Source: Dirofilaria immitis
Taxonomy: Eukaryota > Nematoda > Chromadorea > Rhabditida > Onchocercidae
Assembly: GCA_024305405.1 (NCBI GenBank)
Contig: JAKNDB010000107.1
Span: 5,006,501-5,070,500, forward strand
DNA length: 64,000 nt
Direction: 5' to 3'
The position numbers were made by a program, and so were the translations under genes. Of this stretch, positions 36,595-52,124 are shown one piece after another; positions within the stretch are counted from its first letter, which is position 1; the number at the start of each line of letters is the position of its first letter. A model generated the notes under the pieces. It was not told where the DNA came from. It was given only the letters and a program-made list of their open reading frames with translations, and searched no databases.

Positions 36595-36720
36595 AAAGTT
36601 TGATATCAGTAAGATAAATAAAAAGTAACAATTACTTGCAAAACAGTTTGATATCAATAAGGTAAATAAAGATAACGAATTACAAAACAATTTGATATCG
36701 ATAAGATAAATAAAAACAAC
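36595..36720. repeat. Three tandem repeats just upstream of the collagen start
   Basis: The motif TTTGATATC followed by (A/G)(A/G)TAAG(A/G)TAAATAAA occurs at 36599, 36647 and 36691, spacing 48 and 44 bases, ending about 20 bases before the collagen ATG on the transcribed strand's 5' side. Two copies contain AGATAA, a GATA-factor consensus. It is placed like a proximal promoter or 5' UTR element. Confidence 0.7.
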
Positions 36721-39700
36721 AATAAGATGTGCATAATTTTACCTAATCTTTTACCTTTTAAAATTTTTATCGTAAATTTGATACATAATTATTATCGATT
36801 TAAAAAATTATGCTTTAATGCTTGTTTATTACCATATGTTTGATGTGAAAATCGGTTAACCTAAATTAATTCGGTTCTTGTGAGAATTTTATATTTTTAT
36901 AGCTTAATTTCACGATTCATTTTAAAATCTCTCCTAGTATTCTTTTTCAAAAGTAATTAATCAATGCCTCTTTTAATTAATTTATATACGATTTATTAAT
37001 ATCACTGATACATCACTATTTCAATTAATTATTAATTTTAATGCAAAAGTTGATAATTTTCGTTTTCTCGCAAAATTTTCTCAACATTGCTTATAAAGAA
37101 TGATCCGTGATTTAACAATGGATTTATTTCTATAAAGCATCATTGATCTAAGTGTAATAATTCAGGATATTATAATGAATTTCAATTATGATAAATGTCA
37201 AATGGTAAAAATATAGATGAAGCAGCTAGATTCTAAATTTTCTGAAAAAAAAATTGCAGTTTTTATGCAATTTTTATTGCAATTTTATGAGAAAGTAAAA
37301 TATTAAAATATAAAAGATTAAATGTCGCTTCAACAAATTAATTATATGAGTGATAGCGAAGTTTCTGATGATCAAATGATTAAATAATGAAACCTGAATT
37401 TTGTCGTTAGCGCAAATCTATCGTAGTTACTTCGAGATTTAAAATCTACATAATAATGCAAATTCGAACTTTTAAGTGAATGGAATATTTATGAAAATCA
37501 ATAAATATTTTTAGGGCAAAAATTATTCTTACCGATCTTTTGCAATTAAGAAAATACGAATAATTTCTCATTTCAAAAAATGTATACTAAACTGACCTTA
37601 GAAATGGACAAAAAACATTTGAACAAATTGCTGAAAAGAAAATTAAAAGATTTGCAAGATGATAGTTTAAAATATTGGTTTATATTATCATTAAAATCAC
37701 TACTTAAATTTATAATAATATTAAAATGTGAATTATAAACAAAATATTTTATTAACAAAACTTTATCGTTGATCTTTTACTACATTTCCTCTTCAAATAA
37801 TTTCAATTTATGCGTAATGCAATTTAAATTAGGAAATTTTCATCTCAAATTTATCACTTCAAAGTTTAACTGATAGTATTTAAGTTGAAAGCTATGGTAG
37901 AAAGAAACCTTTTAATTTTGTAGATGATTTTGATGATGATGGCACCAGCAAGAAATAATTTTATGAAAATTAAAAAAAACATTTGAATTTATTTTTTTGC
38001 CTTCTACAGCGTCAAAAAGATAAAAAGGGATAGGAAATAATTTGAATGATATTGATAAATGATTAGAAATGGTCAAAAGAGAAAATGATGATGTTTCTTT
38101 TATTTTTACATTACAAATATCAAACAATGAAATCGTGGAAATTTTCTTTGGTATCAAAATAGGTAAATAATATTGACGGAATACGATGAGATAATTTGAT
38201 ATAATTTTATATTTTGAATGTTTTGATTATCTTTGAGATATCTCAGTAAGACAGTATAAATAGCTCTTAAACAATCAATCCGATTGATCCAGTTTTTTTT
38301 TTTGTGTTTAAGATATCAGAATAATGATAATAAAATAAATCTCACTTGTATTTTTGCTGAGTTATGCTTTAAAAAAACATTAAAATTTTTTAACCTCTTC
38401 TAAATTTTATTTCCTATGAGAAGAAATCAGAACTTGTTTTAACGGAGCAGAATTTGCATGACACGTTTTATTCTATCGCTCTATTTGTTTCATATTTTTC
38501 TATAAATCTTTCCGTAATTTTAATTATCAATAAAAAATAAATGTATTTGTTAATCATCTAATATTCTAATTATTGGTCCAATCACTTGGATCTTTTTATT
38601 ATATTTTGACCTTTTAAAATGTATTTATTCAATTATACTTTCAACCCATTTTTATTTAAAATAAGTTAATATTTGTGAAAGTTATTTTGTTGTGAAATTA
38701 TTTGAAAAATATAGCTAAAATCATCGATTAATTTTATTTACTTTTTTTTCTCACTATTATTACTATTATCTAAAAATTTTTTCATTTTTAACTGAAATAT
38801 TAATTGTAAATAATAAAAAATTACTTATTTCTTTTTATATAATATAAATAACCAATTCATAAAATTTTCCATTTTTTATTTAAATTATAATTTAATAAAG
38901 AAATAAATAGAAAAATAAAGAAATCTTTTAAATTTATCTTCAAGTTGAAATTCAAATTATAAATAAAAATATTTAGAAAGAATGAATCTCTGAAATTCAT
39001 TTTATTTTGCAAAAAATCAATCTTCTTCTATCGCTTGTTATATGCGAAGATCTCAGAAAAAAATATAAAATAAAATTGCTCAAATAAAAATTTTCATTTT
39101 GACATCCTGCAACGATAGATAATATATCATTTTCATTGCGATATATGGGTTATAATTAAAGTATAAAATACTATTAAATTCCAAAACATATATTTGCGAA
39201 ATGATATCTGAAAACATTCTTTCTTTTCTTTCTGCAACCATTTTCTCGACATATTGTCAATCAAAATAATGCATACATATATAAATAAAATGGATTACCT
39301 ATATTTTGATTAAAAAATTTTTACGAATAATTAGAAATATCATGAACAATTATGATATGGAAAAAATTATACAAAAGAAGACTTCAATTTTTAATCATCG
39401 ATAGACGGATAAACGTAGTGAAATAATTAAAAGATATATTTTCGATGATTTTAATAATAACTGAAATCTTTATATAAATTATTTAATATAGATAGAGATC
39501 AAGCTAATGATGATTCATAATTTGAATTGAAATGTATTTTATTGGTTTTGGCTCTGTGATTAATTAATTAATATTATTAAAATGATAAATGCAATTTATT
39601 GAAAAATTTAATATTAAGTGTGATATAATTAATAGAAAATGGAAAAGCATGTTAAATCTTCAATATCACCTGGTTTAAACAACCACCAACATTCAACCAC

Positions 39701-42700
39701 GTTATTTTAGACATCGAAATATTACAGCGATAGATTCCACGTACTTTAGGCAATTGAATAAAATTATGAATTCGCTTAGCTTGAAAAAGCTTAATAATAT
39801 TTCACAACTAAAAAAATGAATGATCCTTAATTCATCATATTTATTCAAATGTTTTTCCCATATTTATTGATTCGTCAAGGAGAAATGCTTATATTGAATA
39901 TAAAATTATAAAAGGTAGAAACATATAATTTTCTTTCACACTATAATAATTGATAATAAAAAGTAGAATCACATAATTATCTCCCACCTTATAAAAATTG
40001 AAAACTATATCTGATAGATCTAAGACTTCTTAAGTATATTATCAATTACGAAACTCGTAAGCTCAAAATTTGTTATCGATTTAGCAAATATACTTATCAG
40101 CTAAAAAATTTAAAAGCTTGAAGTGAATAGTTTAAAAAATAAGCAAACGAGATGCTTTTTGTATGAAAATGATATTCAAAGTTTGAATTCATTATCAAAT
40201 GATTATCTTATATAAAGATAAAGTAAACGGAAAAGAAAGTAATTGAAAATAAGAAGGTAATTAATAATTGTTCTGCGCGGTAACATCAAAGATAACAAAA
40301 ACAGCATGAAAGCTTATCATTTGATTAATTAATTTTAAATCCACCGAATGTAATCTCGCATTTTTCCTAAATAAAAATTTTAAAACAACTGAAAAGAATT
40401 ATTTCACTTTGTGCTATAAAAGTCAAGTAACGCCTTCATTTGTAGGTAAAATACGGGTTCTATATTTAATATTATTGTGAAATGACGAATTATTGTAAAA
40501 AAAAAAACGAAGAAAAATAGGAAAACGTTGAATATAAATTTAAATTTTTAAATTCATTTTTGACATAATCTTTAGTAGGAAATTGGGAAATTATAAATAT
40601 CTCATAATAATTACCATAATAATAGTTAATTATCATACTAATAATTATTACTTACAATAATTATAAATCTTAAATTTTTTAATATTATCCAGAAGTATGC
40701 ACCTTGCCATAAATTTTGTTATAATTTTTGGTATTAAAAATAAATTGAGTTTCTCATTTAATTTATAATAATCCTGTTACTAGCAAATTTACGAATAAAT
40801 AATCCTGAATCAGTGATATTCGTTATATCGGGTATTCCTAAACTACTTAAAATTTCTCGATTACGAGAAATCATTTCGGATGAGTACAAAATCGGGCAGA
40901 AAGGGCAATGTGTCATTGGAAAGTAATTTTCAGATTTTTAAATTTTATTCAAAAATTTTTAGAAAATTCAATTTAAAAAAGGAGGAGAGAAAAAGTTTTA
41001 AGTGTTGACTTTGAAGGACACAACATTTTGGTAAAAATGAAATTTATTAATTTATAAATTTTAATAGACATTAATTATTGTTATAGTCGTAACAAGAATT
41101 ATAAAAATGAATTTGAAAAATTGTTGAAATTATAACATTTCAAAAAGAAACTTATCATTCAACTTACTTGAAAATGTTTGAATATAATATTCAATAATCA
41201 AATCAATAGTTTTTTTCTGAAAATTATTTCTGAAAAAATTTTGTCTTTCACTACTTTGTTTTATCAGTGATATAAGTTGAATAACAATAAGTAGTGTTTG
41301 ATATGTTAGAATGATTTTCAAAAAAATTTGATTTTTCAATCAGTGATTAATATGTTATGTTGAAAGGATGAATTAGTTGTAATGGCTTTTTTCCTCATAT
41401 GCTCTAAATTGAATGAACTTTTAAAAAATTTATATCCTTCAATATATAGCTTAAATTATTAACGAATAATGAATTTTCATTACCAACAACGAACATTCTT
41501 TTCTGCTTCATAATTTTTTTATAAATTTTAATAAAGGATCGAATATTTATTGAAAGATTTAGTATTTGAAATATTATAAATATGCTAAAAAATTTAATAA
41601 ATTTGATAAATCCGTTAGTAAAAAAATTATTTATTATATATTTAAATTTATTATATATTTAAATTATTCAATTATATCATATAATTTTAATTCTTTCATT
41701 AATAAATAAAAGAAAAATGATAATTTTTTTCAATTTTTTTAAAAATTTGTTTTATTTGATAATTATAAGATAAAAGACAATAAAATAAATTATATTCTTC
41801 GTTAATATTTGAATGATTATAATGATGGTATAAATGATCATACATTCAATTTAGTTCCTTAAAATCTATAATAAATTTAAATTGTGATGAATGGATTTAT
41901 TATCAATTACTAATACTATATATTGATGTTAGTTTATTTATCATTCATACTGCAATGTGCGTGTTGCATGCAAATGCATAATTATTTACAGAAGTTGGCA
42001 AATTTTGATATGAATAATCCAACAATGCATGGAAATGAATAATGTGATGAAATATTTGAAATAAAAAAAGAAACGAATTTCTTAATAGCTCTGTTTTCAT
42101 TGATTTAATCATGAAAACATTATAATCTTCCAGATCATAAATATATTTTAATTGGATGCTATCAGTTGCTTAAATGATAATATGATTTGATTTTCTGCTA
42201 GAATATCTTAAATTTCAATAATTAGATGATAAAATAGAGATTTAATTAAAATGAAATAGCTTCAGAATGCGTGAAATCGGATTTCTTGTGTAATCATAAG
42301 AATGTCATATCAAATTAATTTCGTTTGCACTTATCAATTAAGAGATAATAAAAGACGCATTTGATAAATCATATTGAAAAGTTTGTCTCAAAATATATGA
42401 TCTGTTTCTATTTAAGCATCAAGTAAAATACAAAAATACAGCTAGGAATGCTTAAATATCTAAAGAACGAATTATAATCATCAGTTATGGATAAATACAT
42501 TTGAAACAGCCAAATCTTTTTTGTTTCTCACTTTCATAAAATACTGGTAAAGAAATTGAAAAGAAATTGATTAAATTTTAAAACTTCAAGAAAAAATTAT
42601 CGTTTCTCGAATATTCAACGGAATCAATAGATACGAGAAAGAAAAAGATGAATGAATTGAAAATTGAAAATTGAACTCCACGCTCGTGAATAAACAAAAA

Positions 42701-45700
42701 TATCGTTAATAGTGATAACCTAATCTTATATCCGTTAAGAATTGATGAAATTTTTTGCATAACAAATTATAAATTAATATTAAAATATTTTTCAAAATTT
42801 TATTTTGAAACGAAACTATCATTTTATCATTGTTTTTTCATTTTGTAGTTTTTTTATTTCTAAAAATAAACAAAAAGTCGAATTCCAGAAATTCTAATAA
42901 AATTCGAATTTTATTAGAAGCTCGAATTCATTAATAATTATCGAACAATACTTTGTTTTTAAACAAAAAAAAGAACAGACAAAGGAGAAAGTTATTTGAA
43001 TAGATTTTCTATTTACGAAAGTCGCATTTCATCAAAATGAAATATTATAGGAATCGAATGCTTCATCCAATCATTTTTTTCTTTTAACTTGATTTTTTCC
43101 GGAAAATATATTTTTAATAATTGCTTTAATTATTTCTAATATTTCTATGTCACTGCTGATATCAATTCGCAGAATGGCTTTTGCAAGAACAAAAAACCTT
43201 AATGAGATTTAAATTAAAGATAACAATTTCATTATAAATCAAACAAATAAATTGTGTGCCAAAAAATTTGATGACTTAAAATTAAATGATCCATTTGAAC
43301 CATATTTATAGCTGAAAATGAAATCTGTAGAAATAAATAAGCTTTATTATTAAACTTATTAATAAAAGCCACCCTGATTGGTTTTCATAAATTTTAAAAT
43401 GGAAATAATTGTCAGTAAATCAATATTTAATTTTTCATGTTTAACAAATGATAAATATTATAGAATTTATAATTATATCTTATTCATTTATAATAACCAT
43501 AGTAATAAGCAATTTGAATAGTTTGCTTTGTAAAAATAATTTTTCTATTTTCTGAAAGTTTTTTTACGCTGAATTGATCTATAATTTTTATTTTAAATGA
43601 TGGAATTCGTGGATCAAAATGAAATAATAATTTGTAAAATATTTAAATAAGACATTTTGATAATTTAATATTGCTATATCGCTTTTTGTTAATAAAAACA
43701 GCAATAAAAAATAGTAATAATCTTATACAAATTCTATTTTCTTTATGCTCTCTCTTTTTTTTGATGAAATTAATCATTCAGAAGAAAAAACTTTCCGATA
43801 TTTATTTTATTCAATTCAAATAACAATAAAATTAGCTTTTCCCAAAATAGAAATAAATATGCCACGTTTGTTCGAATAGATTTCAAAAGTATGCTTCAGT
43901 GGTGTGTTTTAAATTAAATACTAAATGTTTATATTGCATAAATGATCAATTTTTTATTGATTTCTTTCATTGTCATATTATCAATAGATCGAATTTTTCA
44001 AGACAACTTTTCCAGCATGATTTTTTAAAATGATATATTTCATTTTCTTGAAAATAATTAAAATTGACCTGAAAGTGTTTATAAACCTCCGAAGCATTTT
44101 TCATTTGTTTCCTGAAAAATTCATATGAATTCTATTAAAGTAAAATAAATTTTCACCCCTTTAATAGCAGTGGAACCACTTTAAAGAAAATTAATTAATA
44201 GAAATTAAATCCGTTGAGAATGATTGAATTTAATGAAATATTAAGATTAATTTTTGGATACTTTTCCTTGAAATTTTAATAAAATTGTCATGAATAAAAA
44301 ATGGCCACATTTCTCATCTCTTCCAATAATAATAAATTTTCTTTCACCGAATATTAACGGGTTGTCAAAATTAATAAGTGGAAATTTTATATATAAACAG
44401 ATTATTTTATCATTAATTTTTATTGTTTAATTTGTTCATGCTTTCTAGCTTCAAACAAAATATGAAACATTTATTAAACTAAAACGAATAATGGGATGTT
44501 GGTCAATTGTGCTTTTGTTTATAAAAATCAAAAATAATTTTAAAATTAAAACAACAAAAAAGAAGGAACTAATTTTGATGCGTTGTAATGTCTCAAAGGA
44601 TTATCTTTATTCCATTGGAAGATTCTTTCTTAAATTTTTATTATGGAAAAATTCACTGAAATTAATTTATATTTATATTCTTCAACTTTTTTCGATTCAA
44701 AAATTTCGAAATTAAATATAACTGAGAAAATCGGAACTTTCATTTATAATGGCTAATGAAAAAGGATTATGTTTTAAGATTATTCTAATAATTTGAGTAT
44801 TAAATTATCTTTTCAAATGGCCCAAGAATCATGATAGTCTCGATAATGATAATGCAATAATTAAGCAATCAAAATCTATTCAACAAAACTGGTTGATTAA
44901 ATTAAATTCAGATTTAAGATAAATAATCCATATTCAATATAAGAAATATTCATTAAAAAACACTGATGCTCTGTTATTTAATAATTATTACTTTCAAATT
45001 TTCCATATATGCAAGATAAGTTGTATCAAATATTAAAATAGATTTAATAAGAACAACGAAATCTGATTGTTTGCTTGAAAATTTTTTAATTTTAGAAAAT
45101 ATATTTGTTCAAATTAAATCGCATAATATTCGCAACGCTTATTTAATACAAGCATTTATTATATTAATGAATAAATCTTTGCTGCGTTTTTTACAAATAG
45201 TATATCGCATATTGAGAGATAATGATTTACTGAAAATATTTTGTAATTAATTCAGAAAAGTAAAAATGCTTTTTACATTAATTGAATTATTAAATTTTAC
45301 TGCTATTTATATAATTTGGATTATTCGTTCGATAAAATTAATTTATCTTTTCCATCTTAAATAGTTCATTGTTCATTGTATTTGTGTCAGCTGGTCATCA
45401 TATCGTAATTCATAATAACTGATGATGATTGTTAAATTAATTAAACCGGTTATCTGAGAAAAGTTTAATAAAACTTTTCATTTAAATAGCAAAAACATGA
45501 AAATTTTCGTTTTCTAAAAATAGGTATCAAAATTTTTCAAAAAAATTTGTTGAAATATTTTCATTTAAATTTAACGGTTATACAAAGCAAAGGCAATGCA
45601 ACGAAACTGCTTGGCTTCCTGAAAATAATATTCGAGAGAAGAAAAATAAATGGCCTAATTAAGAATTTAAAAGTAGGCAATTTTTAAATCAAAAAAGATC

Positions 45701-47152
45701 TCATGGAATGACAAATCACGAAAAATTACTGCCATAAAAATCCTCGAACTAAAAAACAGTATCGATAAATTAATTATTGGTGATATTTTAACATTCAATT
45801 TTTATCCATCATTGGCGATACTTCATTTAACCTTTTTGATTTGAATTTTTTCTAAACAAAAGTTTAATTTTTTAAAATTTATTGCCGTATGATATTCTTT
45901 TCATAATTAACTATCATTTTGAATAAATAGTAATCAAATTGCCGAAAAATTCTATTTGAAATATTTTCGCACAAACTCATTCATTACAATTACAATCAAA
46001 CTTTTGACTATAGTTCGAATCATTACATTACACATCATAATTTTTAATTGATCAATTAATTAATGCAAAAGAAAAGGAGGAAATTAAATATTCTCACTTA
46101 TCACAATTGTATTCGATATCACCAATGATATTTGAAATCAAAATAATCATTTTCCATACACTTTTAATTAAATAATTTGATAAGAAATAATAAATATGAA
46201 GAAAATACAAAGCATTCAAGCATTCTCCTGCTAGTTTGGAAAATTCGAACAAATTTGATGGAATTATTTGTTCGTGCACTTGCCAATATCGGAAATATCG
46301 CAATGCCGATCGATGCTGATTATAGGATTTAGCTATAAATCACTCTCAAGATTTATTATTTCTTAAGGATAAACATGCGCAAAAGCTAAATGCAAGAAAA
46401 TTTTGCCAGTAATCAAAATTTTCGGAAATAATTGAATAATTTGAATATTACAAGAATATATCATAGTTCATTTGACTCGGATAGTCTGTAAAATTTCTTA
46501 AAAATTTTCAAGAGATATTAAGCCATATTCCTCCTTCATAATTTGCATAATTTAACAATTTGAAATGGACAAGTAAGTTCGTTTCCTTTTTCGAAGAAAT
46601 GATAAGCATAATAATTTAACATGAAAGAGAAATATTACACAGTGGAAATTTGAATTTAACCATTTTACACTCATTATACTTTCTTAATTTCAATTTTAAT
46701 TTTGCTTTTTTATATGAAATAATATTTAAAATTTAATTCCAACTAATAATTATTTTTATTGATGCTTTAGTAAATTAATCATAATGGAAACGGAATAATA
46801 ACTGTCATTACTAAACTAGTAGTCACAAATCATATATTATTGTAATCGAGCACAGATCAACAATTATTATTCGTTTTCGAATAATTAATAAAAAGAGAAT
46901 TGCAAAACTGTAAATATTAAATTTTCGAATATTGTCGGAATAAAAAAACATTCCCAAACACGATAAATCTTTGAAAATATCAATGACGACTGTTTACAGT
47001 ATTAATGACGACTGTTTACAGTTTCATAATTCGAAAAAAAGATTAAATTCTTATAAAATTAATTTATAAATGATACATTACTATTGCGAACTATTGCGCA
47101 CGACAGAGAATTGACAATACAATCAATGAGATAGAATCATGGAAACCATAAA
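36721..47152. other. Gene-poor AT-rich tract
   Basis: About 10 kb with no coding region I can support. Frames at 37573-37758, 37912-38157, 41130-41339, 42578-42760, 44491-44715 and 46094-46303 are AT-driven, lack conserved motifs and splice context. A 22-base duplication (AATGACGACTGTTTACAGT) occurs at about 46981-47024. No tRNA or rRNA recognised. Confidence 0.5.
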
Positions 47153-50100
47153 TCAATTATCGATAATTTCAATCGGAACATGATGCCAAGCATTATTAAT
47201 CAAACCACGAATGTTCCAAATTCCCCGAGATGTATCCGGTTGCGTGTTATAGGAACGATCGGTTGCCTTGCATACCAAATCTAACTTTTGCATATCATCC
47301 GGAATTTTTATCGTTGATTTGAAAAATGTCCATGACCACATATGATCCTTTAAAAATTTCTTTAATTCTAAATATTTCTATTTTATAAATAATTTATTGC
47401 AAAGTCTCATTTCGCTTTTCATTGCAGTCAATTTAAGCTGAAGATTTCATATTCAAATAAAATATACAATATCTTGATCAGGATCCTGTATTAGTTGAGC
47501 GGCTTGCCACGTTTCACCACCATCTACTGATACGTCTACACGTATGATACCACGTCCACCACCACTCCAGGCATAACCCATAACGTCAAATTCACCTCTC
47601 GCTGTATCGAAAAAAGATAATATTAATTACTTATTATTACACCATAGCAGATCAATACTATCTATTAATTTGGCTAAAAACTTAAGCTATTTTAGGAATA
47701 AAAAGCATTTTAATATGACGAAGCATTTCTATGATATTTTTCTTCTCTAACATATTAATAATATTTTAATGTAAAGAACATGACATCGTAGTATTTTATC
47801 ATATTCTAAATTTCATTTGATCATTTAAAAAATTAAGTTCGATGGGACGAATATTTTCAATAAAAAAATCAAGTCAAAGTGATAAAAGCAATATTATTAT
47901 TAGAAAGAAAAACATGAAAATACAGCGTAATATTTTTGTTGGTGTATCTGGATAGCAAAAAGCACTTTGTACTGGATATTCTTGTATTGATGGTGCCACT
48001 TCGAAATCTTGATAATCTGTTGGACCGATAAACGGTGGAAGAGCCCTAAAAATATTAATTCCCTTTGTAATTATAACTCATATGTTTCTAGAAAATATAA
48101 TTCGTTATTCTTGACTACTTTTTTGCTTTTAACCCATTATTTTTGATTTAATTAGCACTTTGAAAAGTTTGATTCTTTCATAAAATTTAACTTTGATGGC
48201 AAACTCTCAAAGTAAAGTTGCCTATTATCATGATATTATGAGAAAACTCTTAACAGTTTAACGTAGAATCGATTCGTTGAAAAATTATACTAATGAATAT
48301 ATCATAGTAAATGATTTAAAGATTCCTACAGCTATTTCAAAAAAGGAAAAAATAACGACTCGATATGTTCGTATATTTAAATAAAATCTTAAGTTGAAGT
48401 TACTTAGTGATATATATATATTCATCGATTATAATTTAACAAAATTATGTCATTATTATTTCAAATAAAAGTTACATTTTATTTAAGCTTCATCTCAGAC
48501 ATATTTCAATATATTTATGATTTCATTTATCTATCTTTAAATGCATTTGATTCCATCATGAAATGATCCAAAATTAAAACTAAATCCAAAACTGATTATT
48601 TTGTCATACTAACCTATAATCTTTTCTTTGCCAATGTGATGTACTCTCTTCCTCGCTTAGAATTATTGCGGCCAAAAATTTTACTTGACGTGCGCCGACT
48701 ATTCCTATAAATTTAAATTGAATGAATAGTTTTTTTTCATTTTTTATTAGAATATCTAATTTCTTTTTATTTTATTAAATATGCAAAAAGCTGATACTAT
48801 GCTTATTTATCTATTTCAATTATAATTCAAATTAATTTCAATTGTTTGATATAATTAAAGTATGCATTGACACATCAACAAACATATTTAATTTGCGATA
48901 ACAATAAATGAAATAAAAATAAATGGTAAAATAATAAGAAAATTATGAGAAAAATTGAAATTACAATTATTTCTAATTTATTATATCAGACTTATTCAAA
49001 TATTTAACGTAATAGTTTTTTTTATTATTAATGGCTAGACAAAACTAAGTCTCGAGAGAAGCACATATTTCTTTTGTTTACTAAATTATTTTTGCTTATT
49101 TACTTAACACAAATGTTTAGAACAAAAAAATTTTGCATCATGCGTCTTTAATTATCTGTAATTATTATTATAGTAAACAGAAGTTTAATCAATGACAACT
49201 GATTGAGAAAATTATGCAATTAGAATAACTGTACTCATCTGAATCTGTTTGAGGAAAAAATCTCGGAAACAAACCTACCGGGAGCAATCAATCGCATTGG
49301 ATATCCGTGATCTCGCGGTATATCTTCGTCATTCATCTTATAAGCAACAATAACTTCATCTTGCATAGCTTTCTCAAATGTTATTGATGTTTCGTAATTA
49401 TTACCTATAATTATCAAAGCAAACATCAAGGAAAAAATCAAACAAAAAGAAATCCAATAATAATACTTAAGTACAATAACTCATCAATAAGGATATAATT
49501 TTTATAAGAATGTAAGAAAATTTAAATAGATCGATTTCATCTTTACATATATATTTGAGATAAATGGAAAAATTCCATGAAAATGATTTAGCAAGTTATC
49601 AAAACTCAACAATTTTAAGGCCTAAAATTATATATCGCTTTTCAGCCTCAAAAATATGCAATATTACCTTCACTATCCATATCAGCTCCACGTAATATAA
49701 CATGTTTGATATGTTTATCATTTGGATTTACACCAGCTTTCATCAGAATATCCTAAATGACATTTGAAATATAAATTAAAAAATTAGTTTTTTCACGGAA
49801 AGAATGAATTGATTTTGAGAAATTAAATAATTTGAAGATTCTTTAAATAATTTTCCAAATTCTTATGTAAAATCAAAATTGAATGATTCAAATTTAATTT
49901 AATATCGAACAAAAATAAAAATTGAAACAAAAGAAGAGTACATACCTTCAATCGTACACCAGTCCATTTCGCGTTACCTATAGCCGTACTTTTCCAATTT
50001 AACCCTTGAACCTAAAATTTGACTTTTTCTCGTCAGTTTTACATATATTAATAAAAGACTGTAGAATTCACAATTTCGAAAAACAAAATTATAGCATTTC

Positions 50101-52124
50101 TATTGAGAGAATTTTGTCATTTTTTTCATTATTTTTAAAAAAATTAATTTTAGGAATTAATACTTCATTTTTTCCAAAATTAATTAATAATAATTAACCT
50201 TAGATCGAGAGAAAATTTCAATGGCTAAATTACTGACAATTCAAAACTAACATATAGTGTGAAAGGGTGATAAAATTTTACTTTTTTATTGTATCCATTT
50301 CACTACGACGATTACCGGCGCATTGTAAAGTAGCATTAACGGATACGCATGCAAATTCATGTTTTATATCATCCAATGAAAGTGTCAAAGGTTGTTGGAT
50401 AGATATACCTTCGATTCTTAACCTATGCTTTTTTCCGTCAATCTGTGTGGGAAAAAAATTATAAAATGGACATTGTTCATGATTGTGATCTTGTAAAAAT
50501 AGTAATAAGAAATAAAAGGTAAAAAGGAATAACTATGACTAATTCAATCAGTTAAAATGCTATTGCTATTTAAATTATTTAGTATTAAATTTATGCTATT
50601 ATAATTTTTGAATTTGATTATTAAATTATAAGATTTTAATTTAGCAAGAAAGTAAGCAAAAATTATAGACTTCATTATTCTTTTTTTTGATAAGAATAAC
50701 TTTGGAACCAAAATTTTTTTGGTGTTACGTGAACTGTAAATTTTTTTCAAACTGCAATTGAACTGAATTAAGCGGAACTTACAATTGGCACTGGCATATG
50801 ATTTCGAACATAAAATATATCATTCGGTGTATAAAAATGATCCATAATTAATTCTGCAGGAGTTTCAGCATTAAATGGTTTTTTAGATTTTACAATCAAT
50901 GCTGGATGTCGTTCTGGATCATCGCAATACGGATCATTTTCATTCTGACGAAAATCAATAATAATATAATGCTAACGAAGAATTTGTTAGTATTAAATTT
51001 TTTGATATTTTAAATTGTAAATTTAAAAGTGAAAAGCATAGAATATTACAGCTTTTTGATAATTTGATTCAAAATATATTAATATCATTGATTTTTCAAG
51101 TAAATATTTTTGCTGCTTTGTGGTAAATATTGATAAAGTCACAATATGATAAAATCAAACCTTAGTTTCGATGATTGTGATATCCCTTTCATCCAAATTA
51201 CCAATTCTTAATTCTTCTAATATTTCAAGTATTTCTGGATTTAGGTGTTGTTGGTAGATATTCCAATATGGATCAATGGGACCTCCTGCAGCCAGTAATA
51301 TCTTATCACCGCCTGGATGATTTTGAACAAAACTTGTAATATCATAAACACCCTGAAAAATTGTCAAATTGTTAAAACATTCGCAAATGATGAAAACAAT
51401 GAAAAAAACTTAATTTACGATAGCTTTTAAAACTTTAAATTCCGCCAAATCAAAAAAATTTCAATTACAAATTACTGAATGCTTTAATATTAATATTAAG
51501 AATGAATATACAATATCGTCATTTCGTACCCTATGTTTGAATTAATTCCTTAAGTTTCATGATCTTCAATTCTCAAAAAAATGGAAATCTTAATTAAACC
51601 ATCATAAGCATAATTAAAATCTGCAAAAATTCCATAGGTGGTAAACTAAGTTGAATTTTGTCTTACTAATTTCAGCTATATAAAAGTTATTATTGGAATC
51701 AAAGCTTGTATTCTGCTAAAAGTACGTCTTATAATTCAAGTAAACAATTAATCAAGTAAATGATAAATCAAATGATATAATAAATAAAAATATGGTTACA
51801 GATAAAAATGTATAATATTTGATTAAATATTAGATAGGAGCCAGTATTGATTATATAATAATTAGTACTATTAATAAAATGCAAAATTAAATTGAACGTT
51901 GAAAAAGAACAGAACTCCTGATAAGTAACCCAAATATTTTTGGCATTTCTTCCATGCTTCTTCACTTCTTCCATCCGATAAAAAGGCAAATCATTTCTTT
52001 TTTAATTTTTAAATCATTTCTTGCATCAGCATGCCTTATTCGAAGTATATGCATACCACCGATCAAAGTTAATACACCAAAATAACCCAATAAAATCCAT
52101 CTTTTGTATTATTTTCGGGATTTT
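47153..52124 (-). CDS. SUOX: Sulfite oxidase (cytochrome b5 + molybdopterin domains), first exon not found
   Basis: Oxidises sulfite to sulfate in the mitochondrial intermembrane space, passing electrons to cytochrome c. Exons on the minus strand, approximate: 51916-52124, 51161-51352, 50783-50944, 50285-50442, 49946-50010, 49670-49752, 49276-49409, 48617-48711, 47924-48046, 47472-47604, 47153-47341. In order: a hydrophobic anchor ([16 protein letters not shown]), the b5 haem domain ([17 protein letters not shown], with HPGG and the second His in YQQHL), a linker to [13 protein letters not shown], the molybdenum-ligand cysteine in [64 protein letters not shown], then the dimerisation domain [17 protein letters not shown]...YNTQPD...[10 protein letters not shown]. 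Four one-base losses are inferred: runs at 52079-52082 and 51998-52003, the GG at the 51352 acceptor, and the A run near 50281-50287. The start Met should be on an exon upstream of 52124. Confidence 0.92.

Noticed and set aside
44491..44715. 74-codon Lys/Ile-rich plus-strand frame
   Set aside because: No recognisable motif, no neighbouring exons and composition typical of random AT-rich DNA.
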